From Candidatus Altimarinota bacterium (GTDB lineage: Bacteria > Patescibacteriota > Gracilibacteria > BD1-5 > UBA6164), in NCBI GenBank assembly GCA_020629795.1, contig JAHDCR010000001.1, positions 1-64,000 of the forward strand: a stretch of DNA of 64,000 nt. The letters run 5' to 3'. The translations under genes and the position numbers were made by a program. Within the stretch, counting starts at the first letter, position 1. Each line of letters starts with the position of its first letter. Below the pieces are notes generated by a model. It saw only the letters and a program-made list of their open reading frames with translations, was not told the origin of the DNA and searched no databases. Positions 33,827-46,343 of this stretch are shown in pieces.

Positions 33827-35368
33827 CTAATGCCTATAGAGTTCTAAGTCTATTCAGGTAATATATATATCTTTTATATCCTGACTATCTAATCATATAA
33901 ACCATGAAAAGGATTGAGGTTCTTTTCGTACTTTATGGAAATTTTCTAGATAAGTCCAATTCCTCCCTCATTCTTCTTTTGATTCAAGGAGCTTAGACGT
34001 ACCATTAGAAGAAAAAGTCCCATCTATGTAATATATTCTATTATGAAACATATATCAAGCATTTGGATTGATATTTAGACTATTACTCCAAGCTCATGTA
34101 TTTCAACTCACCCAAAGCCCCATCTTAATTTCATCTCAAACTTTAACATTAGAAAAATCATTAAAATGTACTTCATAGTTTGAAGTGTTTCATCATGTTT
34201 GATGTAATACATTTCAAGATTCTCCTGGGTTTACCATAGGGACAATAGTATTTTCTGGAGCACTTGGATATAAAGTATAATAATTAGTAGAAACATGATT
34301 TGATGAGATAAAATCTCAACCATTTATTCACAAATAATTGTCTCATATTCTAGTCCATGCTGATGTATCATTTCTTATATCACAATACACTGTTTCTTTT
34401 CAAAGTGGTCAAGAACCATCACTATCAATTTCATAAGTCCCATCTTCAAGAGCAATTCACTGGTCAAATAAGTCCTGACAGTTGAATGCATATGAAAAAG
34501 ATACTTTAAAATTCTTTTCTAGAAAGGTTTTTATTTTTGATATTCCGTCTTTTTCTATGAACGAGATATAACGATCAAATGACTCTGTAGGAGTAACAGA
34601 ATATATATATTGAAGCTTTTCAAGAAAATTATTCATTCCATCTTGAGTCCTTAAATCATTTAAGCTTCAAGAAAATATTATTGGATCACTCACATTAAAA
34701 TTAAAACCATTGTCTGTATCTAAATATCCACTATACGATGCAGGGAGATTAAAAAATTCATCATACACTAATTTTTGTCCAGTAATAATATCTGTAACTC
34801 AAGTGGAAGATAAATTAGATGCAATAATAGATGGTGCTGCAATAAAAGTATAATCTCAAGATTCCTCTTTTACTCTCAGCATTACCTCATTGTAATTTCA
34901 CTGTACAAATGCAGTCTCAATTGCAGCATTCGTATTTGAAATAAGAGAGAGAGATCATACATCACTATCTTCTTCTAAGCCCTCCAAGAGTGCTGCAATT
35001 TGGTATTCGCTTTCATTATTTGTAACAGAATACGAATAATAGTTCTGAAACAACGGATCCTGAGGAATATCCTGTCCAAAATTTCTTATTTTTTTACCTA
35101 CCTCTAGACCAAAAACTCATTGAGACCAAGCAACTCATCAATTATAAACTATATCAAGTGAATCATCTGGCATTGGATAGTGAGATTCTTCTGAATAGTA
35201 TAACTCCAAATTTGTCCCCATAATCTCAAAACTTGATTTACGAGCTGAATCTCTGGAATTTCAAAAACTATCAAATAAGTAGAGTGCTCATATAGTCGTT
35301 AATATAGAAACGATAGTTATAACTACTAATAGTTCCACAAGTGTGAATGCTGATTTAATTGAGTTCAT
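33827..35368 (-). CDS. Type IV pilin-like protein with fibrinogen-like segment
   Basis: 513 residues. The N-terminus MNSIKSAFTLVELLVVITIV is a class III (prepilin) signal with Glu5 after the predicted cleavage site and the hydrophobic polymerisation helix. The body is much longer than a pilin (usual 130-180). Residues ~300-350 resemble a fibrinogen-type entry (DGTYEIDSDGSGPLGKETVY then CDIRNDTSAWTRIGDNYL). Probably a minor or adhesive pilin. It lies 5 bases after the stop of a second pilin-like gene, so the two are one operon. Confidence 0.8.
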
Positions 35369-35373
35369 AAATA

Positions 35374-38139
35374 TTAGTTATAATAAAGTTCTAATGAGAG
35401 TCATGTAACATGATATGGCACAGTTGTTGCATCTATTCATCTTCCTATTTGCCATGAAAAACTATCTAACACATCTGTAATTGGGATTCGTATAGTTTCA
35501 TATCTCCACTTGTTTGGATCATTTACACTTGAGTTAGTTTCTGACCACATAGTTACCGGAGAAGATCACTCATAATTCAGTACGTAAGAAAATGGTGTCC
35601 TATCTGATCCCTTTACCCATGCTCATAATCGTATCTCTGATGTAAACTCAACATTAGGAATATCATCAAAATCTAAGCTGTAATATGAACTTGATCCTCA
35701 TGTATGTTCTAGGACGTTTGCACTAGGAATACTTACTGGAGGAGTTATATCTGTTTTAATGTTATTTTCAGAAACATTATTTATATTTCAGCTTGATATA
35801 TATCCAGTAAAGTTATCAGGATGAGTACTATTATCAAAGTTTTGGTAATTTATAAAATTTTCTCACACCTTTGTCCATCCTCCACCATCAGTTGTCATAT
35901 CACAATATACTTGATATGATTGTTGTCCTCAGACACCATCACTATCAACTGTGTAATATCAATTTCGAATATTCCCTCACACATAAACCTCTATTTCTCT
36001 AATATGTAGTGGATTAGTTCCAACCGTCTCTAAACGTAATGTTCTTACATTATTATATACTTCTCAAAGAGCAACAAAATCAAAATCAATTAAATAGTCA
36101 TTTGTAACATCCCAAATAAGATGCTGATACAGCACTGTACCAGTCTCATCATACAAAGTTAATAATCATCCAGTAAGTTTATCGCTATCTTGATTTACTC
36201 TATTAAAAATTCGGATAAATCAGATAGTTTTATCTTCATCCCAATCTAGCTCTATATATCAAGCTCCTCCATGTGAGTGATACTCATAATCAAACTCTCA
36301 GGTTGTATCAATAATTCAGTTTGTAAGAGCAGGAAGTCAATATCATAATGTTGAGGAACTATCTCCACTCAGACCTGCTTCCGTAGCAATATTGAAAACG
36401 AATTTAGATTCTAGAATTTCACTACAAAAATATGGTTGAATAGGATTAATTCATATATAATTTCATAAAATATTCTCAAGATATCATAATGTATGATTCG
36501 TAAGATATTTTTCTACATCTGAATAAATTTCACTACTTCTATATTTAAAACGAATTTGTTCATTCACACTTTTTAGTCCATTATACGATCATAGTTCTTC
36601 TTTTGTCCCTTGAAATAATAAGGGATATTCACTATAATAAGGAAATCATTGTTCTTGAGTCTCTACGCTTCAACTATAGCTACTTGGTATGTTATAATAT
36701 CCAGAATATACAAACTTTCTATTTGATATAATAGACTGTAAATCTGTATCTCATATATCAGTTGTAATTAAAGAGGGTGCAGCAAGAACATAGTGTTGAC
36801 TTCAGCTCGAAGTATGTGCTATAACTCCATTATAGTCCCCAGTAACAAATACTCAAGAATCAGCCTTAGTTTCTATAATTTCTCCTTCATCTGATTGTCA
36901 TTCAGGTGGTGCAGTTTTATAGGGATGGTCACTTGGAAGTTTAGATTCTAATCACCATTTCCACGCTAAATATCCTTCTATTTGAAGTCTATCATCTTCT
37001 GTAAGCGCATAAACATCTGCATCAAATATTAATACTTCTCCGACAGCTATATCAGCCGAACTTGATCCAGCACTTGAACAATTGTCTCACTTTTTCTTAC
37101 TTTTAGATTCTACATCATGTCATGCAGTATTAAATGCCCAAGTTACTCAGGCTATAGAGTTTGTTGGTCACGAAAATCATAAATTATTTCCATTGGTTCT
37201 AAATGTATAGTTTTCGTCATCCGTATAAAATGAGTAAAAATAGGGGTCTTTTTTTCATCCACTTAAATTCGTATAAAATTCTGGACTACTATTTATATTA
37301 ATAGAGTCAACACAATTATGCCACGGTCCTATATGATAGCCTGACTGAACTGATCGCATTCCTGATCCAACTGGCTTATTTGTCTTATGTAATACATAAT
37401 ATATCTCTCCTTTTGTAATCTCAGAATTATTTAATAACACTCCAGCATTTGCTTCTACAACAACAGAATTTGAACCATTAAGAGCGGAGGATTCAAAAAT
37501 TACATTTCAAGTAAGCGTCGGATTTCAGCTAGCTCATAATGTACCTTTATTAACCCAGTTGGTAATAACAGTTCATGTAGCTGGATTATTAGTAAGATTA
37601 CTATCTCAGTCTATATCTTCACTTGAAAGCCAAATTTTTGGACTATAGATAGATGGATCAAAAGTAGAAGCTGCATATGTCTCTTCAAATAAAGGATTGG
37701 CAATAGGAGTAATTGAAGTGAGTTGTTGTATATCTTTATATCACTCAAACATGACCGCTAACTGATATTCTCCTTTATTTTGAGTCACTGAATAAGTATA
37801 TTCATTCCCATATTTAGGATCTTTCATATCACCAAATATTTTTCCTATCTCAGCCATAGTAGTTTCACCAAAGGTTCACTGCGTCCAAACAGTCGATCAA
37901 GAATATGTTATATCAACACCATCTGTAGCTTCTGGATATTTTCTAGCTTTCTGTTTATAGAGACTCATAACCTTTGTTATATCTGACACATGAGTCTTTC
38001 GCACCATTTCTCTGGCATCTTGAGTATATCCTGTAAAGGAAATAAATCATATAGTCCCAAGTATGGCAAGTATCGTCATACTCACCAATAACTCAGGTAT
38101 AGTGAGTCAAGATACTCTAGAATATAATTTTTGTCTCAT
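35374..38139 (-). CDS. Giant type IV pilin-like protein with LamG- and fibrinogen-like domains
   Basis: 921 residues. Prepilin signal with SGLTIPELLVSMTILAILGT; cleavage would fall after the TGA-encoded Gly, leaving Leu1 and Glu5. Residues ~180-430 look like a concanavalin/LamG domain (TFDPSIYSPKIWLSSEDIDG, YALTEDDRLQIEGYLAWKWG). Around residue 780 comes the fibrinogen-like motif YQVYCDMTTDGGGWTKVGEN, and the end (ITGLSLEL-like) resembles its downstream partner. Such domains bind glycans or proteins, so a host- or surface-binding pilus component is likely. First gene of the pair. Confidence 0.8.
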
Positions 38140-38249
38140 AAATAATACTTAAGGTGTTATACATATTACCTTTAAATATACCACTTTATAACCACTAAAA
38201 CAAAATCCCACTCTAATAAGAGCTTGAAATACTATAAAAATAGGTCCTA

Positions 38250-38600
38250 CTATATTTCTATATTTTTATAATGAGATATTTGATGAGATTGTGTTTTTTT
38301 TAAAATTGCTATGACATCAAACTGTATATTTTCTGGGTTAATATTATTTTTTTTACTATAAAATTGCATAGTTTTGAGGCATTTATGTAGTTTTTGTGGA
38401 ACTATAGCCTCTTCTGGAAATCAATATCTTAGATGAGATCTATATTTTACCTCTATAAAATAATGACGTCGTCACTTGCTTGCAATAATATCTATTTCTC
38501 AAAATCTCCCGAATTTAAAATTAGTATCACAAATATGATAGTTATGTTTTTGTAGATACTCAATAGCAACTATTTCTCAGATGTCTCAAGTTTTTTTCAT
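38250..38600 (-). CDS. UPF0102 / YraN family nuclease-like protein
   Basis: 116 residues: GDIGEIVAIEYLQKHNYHIC, then FGRFGEIDIIASKG, YFIEVKYRS, and KLHKCLKTMQFY. These are the E-x(n)-E-I-D-I-I-A and E-V-K-x-R motifs of the endonuclease-like YraN fold. The family's cellular role is unclear (DNA uptake or repair have been suggested). Start ATG 38600; the next upstream gene, dnaG, diverges. Confidence 0.9.
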
Positions 38601-38703
38601 ATATACAAAATATATACTTAATCACAAATAAGTAAAATAAAGAGAGTTTACATATCTATAATTATTCGTAGAATATGTATAAAATAATCATAATTTTCAA
38701 ATC

Positions 38704-40368
38704 TTGAGTTTTGTAGACGACCTAGAGGCTAGTATAGACATCATCGAGTTAGTATGAAGATACACCAAACTCAAAAAGGCAGGAACAAACTATAAGGCTC
38801 TCTGCCCTTTTCCTGGTCATAGCGAAAAAACTCCGAGTTTTGTAGCATCTCCTGCAAAACAAATTGGCTACTGTTTTGGATGTCATAAGTGATGATGACC
38901 GATCAAATTTATTATGGATATGGACAACTGCGAGTTTCGTGAAGCACTTCAAATACTCTGAAATATAACAGGAACTGAAATACCATGATATACTGAAAAC
39001 AAAGAAACAATTGAAATAAAAAAGAATCTCTACTCTCTCTACAAAGATGCTACAAATTATTACAAAACAGCTCTTAGCAAGAATCCAGAAGTAAAAAAGT
39101 ATCTTATGAATAGAGGTTTGAGTTGAGAGGATATTGAAAAGTTTCATTTTTGATATGCAGACAGTTGAATCTCACTTTATAACTATCTTAAAGACAAATG
39201 ATATGAGGACGAGCAAATTGGGCAATCTAATATATTTCTTGATGTAAAATCTCGAAAAGATAAATTCATTGGGAGAGTTATATTTCCAATACAAAATTTG
39301 CGTTGAGATTTTGTAGCCTTTGCCGGTCGAATTATAGGAAAATGAGAACCAAAATACCTCAATTCTCCTGCTTCAGATATTTATGATAAATCATCAATAC
39401 TCTATGGGCTTTATGACGCAAGAAACGCTATCACTAAGAATGATTATATCATTATTACTGAGTGATATATGGATACTATTGCTCTTCATAGAGCATGATT
39501 TTTTCAGTCTGTAGCTGTATCGGGAACTGCACTCACTGAAAAACATATTACTATAATCAAGAGACTAACTCATAAAATATATCTCTGTTTTGATAGTGAT
39601 AAAGCATGAGAACAAGCAACTAAAAACTCCATAGAAATACTTAAAAACAAAGGTTTAGAAGTAAAAATAATATCTCTTTGAGCAGGAAAGGATCCAGATG
39701 AATTTTTGCAGTGAGGATGAGATTTTAATGAGCTTATTGATTGAGCACTCTCACCTATAGCCTTTCTCATAAAAACTAATAAATACAATCTCTCGAGCAT
39801 TGATGAAAAGAAAAAATTTATAGCTGAAATCCTTGATATAATTAGAAATTATAGTGATGCTGTTGAGCAAGATACTTACTTAAAAGAGCTCGCTAAAGTC
39901 AGTGATACACCTATTTCTATCATCTATGAACTATTTAAGTGAACACGAAAAGCTAAAACTGAAGTAGTAGAAAATATTGAGAAAAAAACTCTCACTCCAG
40001 AAGATACGCTCATAGCTCTCCTCATCGATGAACCTAGTCTCAAAGATGAAATAAAACAAGGAATTATTTTTCCAGAATGAATCTCAGAAAAATTTGAATC
40101 TGCTTTAAACGATATTGATTCGTTTAGTAAAAAACTTGATCTCACTGGAAAAGAAAAATACAAAGCTCTCGCAATGAGCTATATGAGCAAATGAAATACC
40201 ATAGAAGAACAAAAAACCGAAAGAATGACAGTACTTTTTAGTCTCAATAGAATGTATTACAAAGTACTTACTGAAAAATATAAAAGTCTCATGAACTCAT
40301 GAGACAATGATGCTCTGATAAAATACTCTCGACTACTCCAAATTGCAAAACAGCATAACATAAAATAA
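38704..40368 (+). CDS. dnaG: DNA primase DnaG
   Basis: 554 residues. The N-terminal zinc domain has CPFPGH and CFGCH (CHC2 type), then the catalytic core with [15 protein letters not shown] motifs IITEGYMDTIAL and CFDSDKAGEQA, and a helical C-terminal helicase-binding domain. It makes RNA primers for the replication fork. No ATG is in frame before the conserved start, so TTG 38704 ([14 protein letters not shown]) is the likely initiator. It lies upstream of rpoD, the old dnaG-rpoD arrangement of the macromolecular synthesis operon without rpsU. Confidence 0.96.
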
Positions 40369-40477
40369 ATCTTGCATTTCAAGCCATAGTCTCTATAATT
40401 TCACCGAAATAGAGAGCTTACTCTATACAAACAAAAGTCTCATATACGAAATAATAAGTATATTCCACAACAATTTC

Positions 40478-40506
40478 CTTCTAGGCAATGTAACTAGAAG
40501 TTTTTT
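40478..40506 (+). terminator. Terminator or attenuator between dnaG and rpoD
   Basis: CTTCTAG (40478-40484) pairs with CTAGAAG (40494-40500), 9-base loop, followed by six T. Only 15 bases separate it from the rpoD ATG, so it either ends the dnaG transcript or regulates read-through into rpoD. Confidence 0.6.
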
Positions 40507-40521
40507 CTATAATTATAAAAC

Positions 40522-41913
40522 ATGGTAAAATCGCAAAACGATAAAGATAAAGAGTTAAAATCAAAAATACAAGAGATAGATCTTGATACACTTGGTGCTG
40601 CTATGAAAAATCTTCAGCAGCAAGATGAAAAACTCCAAGAACAAGAAGCCGAAGAACTTGCTAAAAAGATCGAATCTGGGAATGCTGAGGATGATGTCGT
40701 AGTTGATGCTTTAGAAGAAATAGGAGCGTTAAAACCAGAAAAAGGCCTCAAGAGAATGCCTATCGAAAGAGATCAAGATAAACGTAGAGTTGGGAAAGGA
40801 ATGCAAAAATTCATAGACACTGAGGTACCTGCTGAGTTCTTAGAATGAATGTCTCAGCCGGTTCAGGACCTCATGAAAAAATGAAAAGTTGATGGACGAA
40901 TCACGCAAGATGAGCTCATGAACGCAGTCCCAAATGCTGAGGATGACGTAGACCTCCTTGATGAGATATATTCAAGATTCATGGCTATTGATGTAGATGT
41001 TGTAGATAGTCTTGATCAAGTAAATCTCTTTGAATCAAATAAAAAATCTACTGGAAAAAAAGAAGCAACAGGTGCTGTTTCACTTTCGGAAATTTCCGAT
41101 GATTCTATCAGAATGTATCTCAATGAAATAGGTCGAGTTGAACTGCTTACAGGAGAACAAGAAGTTTCACTTTGAGCTCGAATTAAAGCCGGTGATCAAG
41201 AAGCAAGAAAAGCGTTGGCAGCAGCTAACCTCAGACTTGTGGTATCTATCGCAAAAAAATATATGTGACGTGGTCTAGGACTTCTCGACCTTATCCAAGA
41301 GTGAAATGTTGGGCTGTTTAGAGCAGTAGATAAATTTGATGCAACAAAATGATTCAAGTTTTCTACCTATGCTACTTGGTGGATACGTCAATGAGTAACA
41401 AGAGCTATAGCCGATCAAGCAAGAACTATCAGAGTTCCAGTCCATATGATAGAAACGATTAATAAGTTTACTCATACCTATCGTAGACTTACACAAGAAC
41501 TCACTCGTGAACCACTCATGGAAGAGCTCGCTACTGAGCTTGATATGGATATCAAAAAAGTTCGTCAAATCATGAGAATATCTCAAGATATCCTCTCTCT
41601 GGATGCTCCAGTAGGGAGTGAAGAAGACACTTCTCTATGAGATTTTATTGAGGATGATAAAACTCTCGCACCAGATGAGCAAACAAATATGAATCTTCTC
41701 AAAGATAATCTAGGAGAGATGCTTGATTTCCTCACACCTCGAGAAAGAAAAATTATTCAAATGAGATTTGGTCTTGAGGGTTGAGATGTACATACCCTTG
41801 AAGAAGTCGGAAAAGAATTCTGAGTAACCAGAGAGCGTATAAGACAGATTGAAGCAAAGACACTTGAAAAACTCAAAGAACATCCAAATGCGGATAAGAT
41901 TAAATTCTTTTAA
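40522..41913 (+). CDS. rpoD: Primary sigma factor RpoD (sigma-70)
   Basis: 463 residues. A charged region 1 is followed by region 1.2 ([20 protein letters not shown]), region 2 ([39 protein letters not shown]), region 3 and region 4 with [15 protein letters not shown] and the helix-turn-helix [17 protein letters not shown]. It provides promoter recognition for housekeeping genes, consistent with the TTGACT/TATACT-type promoter found before the tRNA. The glycine of RQGV is TGA. Confidence 0.97.
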
Positions 41914-41920
41914 ATATATA

Positions 41921-41957
41921 AATAATAAAACTCCTGCTTAGCAGGAGTTTTATTATT
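41921..41957. terminator. Strong bidirectional terminator after rpoD
   Basis: AATAATAAAACTCCTGC and GCAGGAGTTTTATTATT (17 bp, 3-base loop). The far arm contains the stop codon of the convergent surface protein gene. Confidence 0.92.
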
Positions 41958-44900
41958 ATTCAAAAAATGGAGGAGGGGTAGTTTGTATCACAGGATTGTA
42001 TTCAATCACAACTGGATATCGTTCATATCATCATGCAACGGCTGATAGTGATTGGGCTCATGAGCTTTTATCTGGTGGATCATTCCTATCTGCTGTTTCA
42101 CTGTAGTACATAAAATACCTTCTCAAGTAATTTAGATCATAAGCTTGAGCTTTTGACTCTGTGTCACAATTTGTTGTTACGTAATATGGACATTCAGGAG
42201 TTGCTTTCCTAGAACCACCTATAGTATTCTCACTAAAAATTGATCATTTTATATAGAGTTGATTTGCTAGCTCGGCTGCTGTATCACTTCAGTCTAAAAC
42301 ATCAGTACCATTTGTTGTACTAAGTACAGATTTATCCGTATATAAAATAGCATGTATATCTGTAAGCGTATTTTTTATAAGTATATTTCCGTTTAAAACG
42401 ATTATTCATAAAACTCAATTTCAAGTTATATTTCAACTAATATATACGTCACCATTTTCTACTAAAAGTGTTTTGTTTCACTGTATAGTATCACCACTTA
42501 TTTCAACGTCCTGTCCTCTAAAATATAAAACTCTATTTCAATATATTCTTTTTCCATCATTATTTAGGCTCGACCAAGCACTTATTCATCATAATTCATT
42601 TACATCTCAACTCCCATTTAACAATTCACTATCTTTTATATTCTTAATTACCTCGTAAACATTTTTTGCTACATCCCTTCGTAGGGTAGATTTAGTTATT
42701 TGTCATATAATCTTGATATCACTAGAAAATTGATTTTCAGTTAATTCTTGAGAATGTGATGAACTTGTATTACCAAGTATTTTTGCCCCTTCTTGATATG
42801 AATTATTTTCTCCTGAAGGTCCTATATAGGTATCTTTTCAGTAAACGTCACTTGGGTATACAACTGTTTTTCTTGCTGTTCATGTACGAACATCGTATTT
42901 CACGATACTAGCTAGATAAGAAAACGTTTCATTCGTTACACTACCATCTTGAACCATAAATGTATTTGCATTAAGATAGTTTGGTATAATACCAGAAGAT
43001 AGATTATATAATTCCGTCGGATTTTGGGGTAATTCACTTATTGTAGCTCCACTAATTGTAAAACTATATCTAGCATTTTCTATATTTGTTGGATTTGATG
43101 GATCTGATTCATCTACATCTCAAAACTCTGCTCTGAGTGAATTATTATACGTCGTAATCCCACTATTTGAAACATATATATCTAAATCCTGAATCGCTCA
43201 TTCCAAAAATCATTGCTGTGTTAATCACCCTAACATGGTAGTGGCATAGAGAGGAGTAGCTCTAATTGGAGTATATATAAAATCACTTACTCACTGATTT
43301 TGTGGTCTATCACCAGTTTCAATTTGCGTACTTGCATCAATATCATATGTTACTCATACTATTGCTCCAGATCATAAGACTCTTTCATCAGTATTTGTTG
43401 TCGGAGCATATACAAAAAATGGGAGAGTATAAGTTCCATCTGTTGAAATAATATCATCAAAATTTGAAGGAACTGTATCGCTAGGAGAAGAGGATATACT
43501 AATAGGATTTGTTTCAGTTCATACAAATAAAGCCGAATCAGTTCATGAATTATTATATTGATCAAGACGAATCTCATTAATAGTAGAAATATTTATATCA
43601 ATATTTCTTCCAATACCTGGAGCATCAATAATAAAGTTCCCGTACTCATCTGTAAGCGTAACTTCGATTTCTCTACGTGTTCCGTCCGCATAAATTGGTC
43701 CAGATAAGTCATTTTTAGAAATACTAGATGCTATATTTGTTGTATTAGAATAAACAGCATGATTATAAACATTTCAATTTGTAAAATTAGAACAATTCCC
43801 TGCTTCATCACAAATCTGAGTTATTATAAAACTATATTCTCTTGATCAATTTGGTATTCTATCAATATCTACATTCTCTATATTCCAATCAAATCTATAC
43901 GAATAGGTATTGGCTGGACTAGGTAAGTATGTAACTGACTCATTAAAATATTCGGTACTACTTGTATTTGAATGATTTTCTATAGAGTAACTAATATCTT
44001 TTACAGGAGATCAACCGTTTTCACTAATTGTAATTCAATAATTGTAACTATCATTTGCTAATAAATTTATTGGAACTTCATTTTCAACATCTCCTCTCAC
44101 ATCTGTGCCAACGACTGGATTAAGTGTAGGTGAAACCTTATCAATTTTTATTATCTGAAGTCCACTATAAGTATATCAATTATTTGCATTATCTCTTACT
44201 CTGTAGCATATGTATTCAATTTTATTTGTATTATTTGGAGTACTATGAGTATAGCTCGATCCATTGGTCCAACCTCATGATGAACTACAAGAAAAAGAAC
44301 TACTCGAAACTTTACGTTGAATGTTAGAACATCATGATCATCAAGTATCAGAGCAAACTACGCTTGAACTTATATTCTCATTAGACCAGGTATCATTAGA
44401 TATTACACCTACTGTCGGTCAAGATAATGTTGTTGTTAAGGTTGGAGCAGTTTTATCAATCATAACGTTCGCAGATCTAATAACACTTGCATTCCCATTT
44501 CTATCCCAAGTTCTATATCTTAAAACTCTATTTTGCTGAGAATTTACTACAACTGAATTTGCCGCTGTACCATCAGAAGGATTGGCAAGAGTGCAGGTAC
44601 TTCACCAGCAATATCGAGTCGCATTATTTGCAACTCCACTCTCAACAGTACCATTTGATGAGCTAACAGGTACATCATCAGCTCAAAATGTCACAGTTCC
44701 ATCTAGATTTGTCCATGTATTATGACGTGAATAAGCCAGTGAAGAGGTATTTACCGTAGGACGTCAGTCATCCCATCTCCTACAAATAATTCGACTTGTT
44801 GCACCATCCCTTCCAACAACCATATCCTCTCAATCACATAAAGTTATACCATTCGCAATTGTATTCCTAGTGTATTCTCATGCTGATGCAGCATAATAAT

Positions 44901-45129
44901 TATGCGTTCGACAATCAAAACTTCAGGTCACAGCATCTCATGCTGCTGTATCAGTCTGAGAGTCTTGTGGTACTGCATTTGAATTACATTGAGTACCTCT
45001 GTTAGGACCTCATCCCCTAATTGTGGTAGGAGTAAATGAACCAGGATTTGTGTATGATACTGCAAATACATCAAGCTGTAATACAGAGAATCAAAGCAAA
45101 AGCAAGAAGATATATGTAATTTTTTTCAT
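41956..45129 (-). CDS. Giant exported surface protein, 1057 residues
   Basis: Signal peptide (KKITYIFLLLLGFSVLQLDV). A Cys-, Ser-, Thr- and Asn-rich N-terminal part is followed by Ig-like repeats typical of bacterial adhesins (DKTAPTLTTTLSGPTVGV, NANNGYTYSGLQIIKIDKVS, DEYGNFIIDAPGIG). The C-terminal domain has VYISGNITGNGVLGIIVLN, AILYTDKSVLS, LYIKGSIFSENTIGGS, AYDLNYLRRYF and ends PVVIEYNPVIQTTPPPFFE. This last domain is shared with the 929-residue protein at 12077. Unknown function; an adhesin is likely. It is followed upstream by the HExxH gene of the island, 65 bases away and in the same orientation. Confidence 0.8.
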
Positions 45130-45194
45130 AATGTATGGAGAAATTAGTTTCCTATACATTAATTACATCATATTTCATCTAAAAATACAAGAAA

Positions 45195-46280
45195 CTAGTA
45201 CTGGACAGTTGGATAATTATGTTTTACCTCTAAAAAATGCTTTTTTGCCCTCCCTTGTATCTCAGAAACGTCCAATTCTTGTAATAATTTATATTTTTGA
45301 ATGATAGAATCGCACTGCTTCATCACCTCTAACATATCGTTTAAAATTAAGTTTCAAGTTTCAGTTGGGAGTAAAAACTTTTTAATGACATTATATCAAA
45401 GTTTGTTTTTAATATGATATAAAACTACTTTCTGTTTCCATCTATAATCACTTATCATTCACTTTTTGATTCATTGAAGTAATACAAACACAGCTGGGAC
45501 CAAAGCATGTACTCATATTAAAACACCATGAAGTGGCCTAGCATCAGGCCTATAAGGAGAATAGTAATTTTGATCACTATTATTGTTGTAAAGAGTTTCT
45601 GATTGAGCTATAAGGTTGAATTTATTATGACTTGATTCATGAATAAGAGCTTCTATAATATTTAATTCTGGAAAATCAGTATCAATTGTATATCATAAAT
45701 AAAGAGTACCTATACATTGTCTATAAGTACAAGAGTTATGGACACCATGGGAAGTATTCATAGGAATTATTTTTTGTATCATTCATTGTAGCTCCATAAA
45801 AAAACTATAATTTATTTCTTTCAGCATCTCAAAAGCTTTTGAAAAAACTGCGTTCCATTCTTCTGGAGTTTTTTCTCCCCATCACAACATCCCTTCTCAT
45901 GTATGATCTGGATGATTTATAACGTTATTATCAGGATTATTGTCATGAAGCGTTAAACGGATTTTAGTTCATTTTATATATTCTCACTGATTATGACATA
46001 ATGATTTGAAATTTCAGTCAAGAAAGTATTTAAGCTCTTGATTAAGTAAGTTTAATTGTGAAACTGTATTTTCATCAGTCAAACGAAGAATAAGAGAAGA
46101 AACATCAGACTGTAATAAAAAATCTCTTTGCTTTGAACTCTCTAGATCTCAAAATCTAGCCCTTAGTCATTCTTCTACATTTATATGAGAAAATAGTGAA
46201 CTCAGTTTATGATAAAATTTTTCTTTATACTGAACAACCATCGTATTGTTTTCATATCATAGAACACTTTCTTGAGTCAT
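45195..46280 (-). CDS. HExxH-motif putative peptide modification protein
   Basis: 361 residues. The metalloprotease-like motif is H214-E-S-S-H218 in IIEALIHESSHNKFN, followed by YYSPYRPDARPLHGVLIGVH, which matches the family of HExxH-containing putative peptide modification proteins (TIGR04267 type) that accompany radical SAM maturases in RiPP-like clusters. The reaction is unknown; the motif suggests a zinc-dependent step such as proteolysis. No signal peptide, so it acts in the cytoplasm. It is the left-most gene of the island and is divergent from the A24-like peptidase. Confidence 0.75.
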
Positions 46281-46343
46281 ACAACTTTGTTTATAAAGTA
46301 AAAATAAATACTATAAGTAAAATTATATAACTTGTTTTTAGAA

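Noticed and set aside
43359-44539. Several short frames on both strands within the 1057-residue surface protein
   Set aside because: They overlap a continuous code 25 frame with signal peptide and family-like C-terminus.
45130-45160. Imperfect inverted repeat between the surface protein and HExxH genes as an operator
   Set aside because: Pairing needs a bulge and there is no second site; left unannotated.
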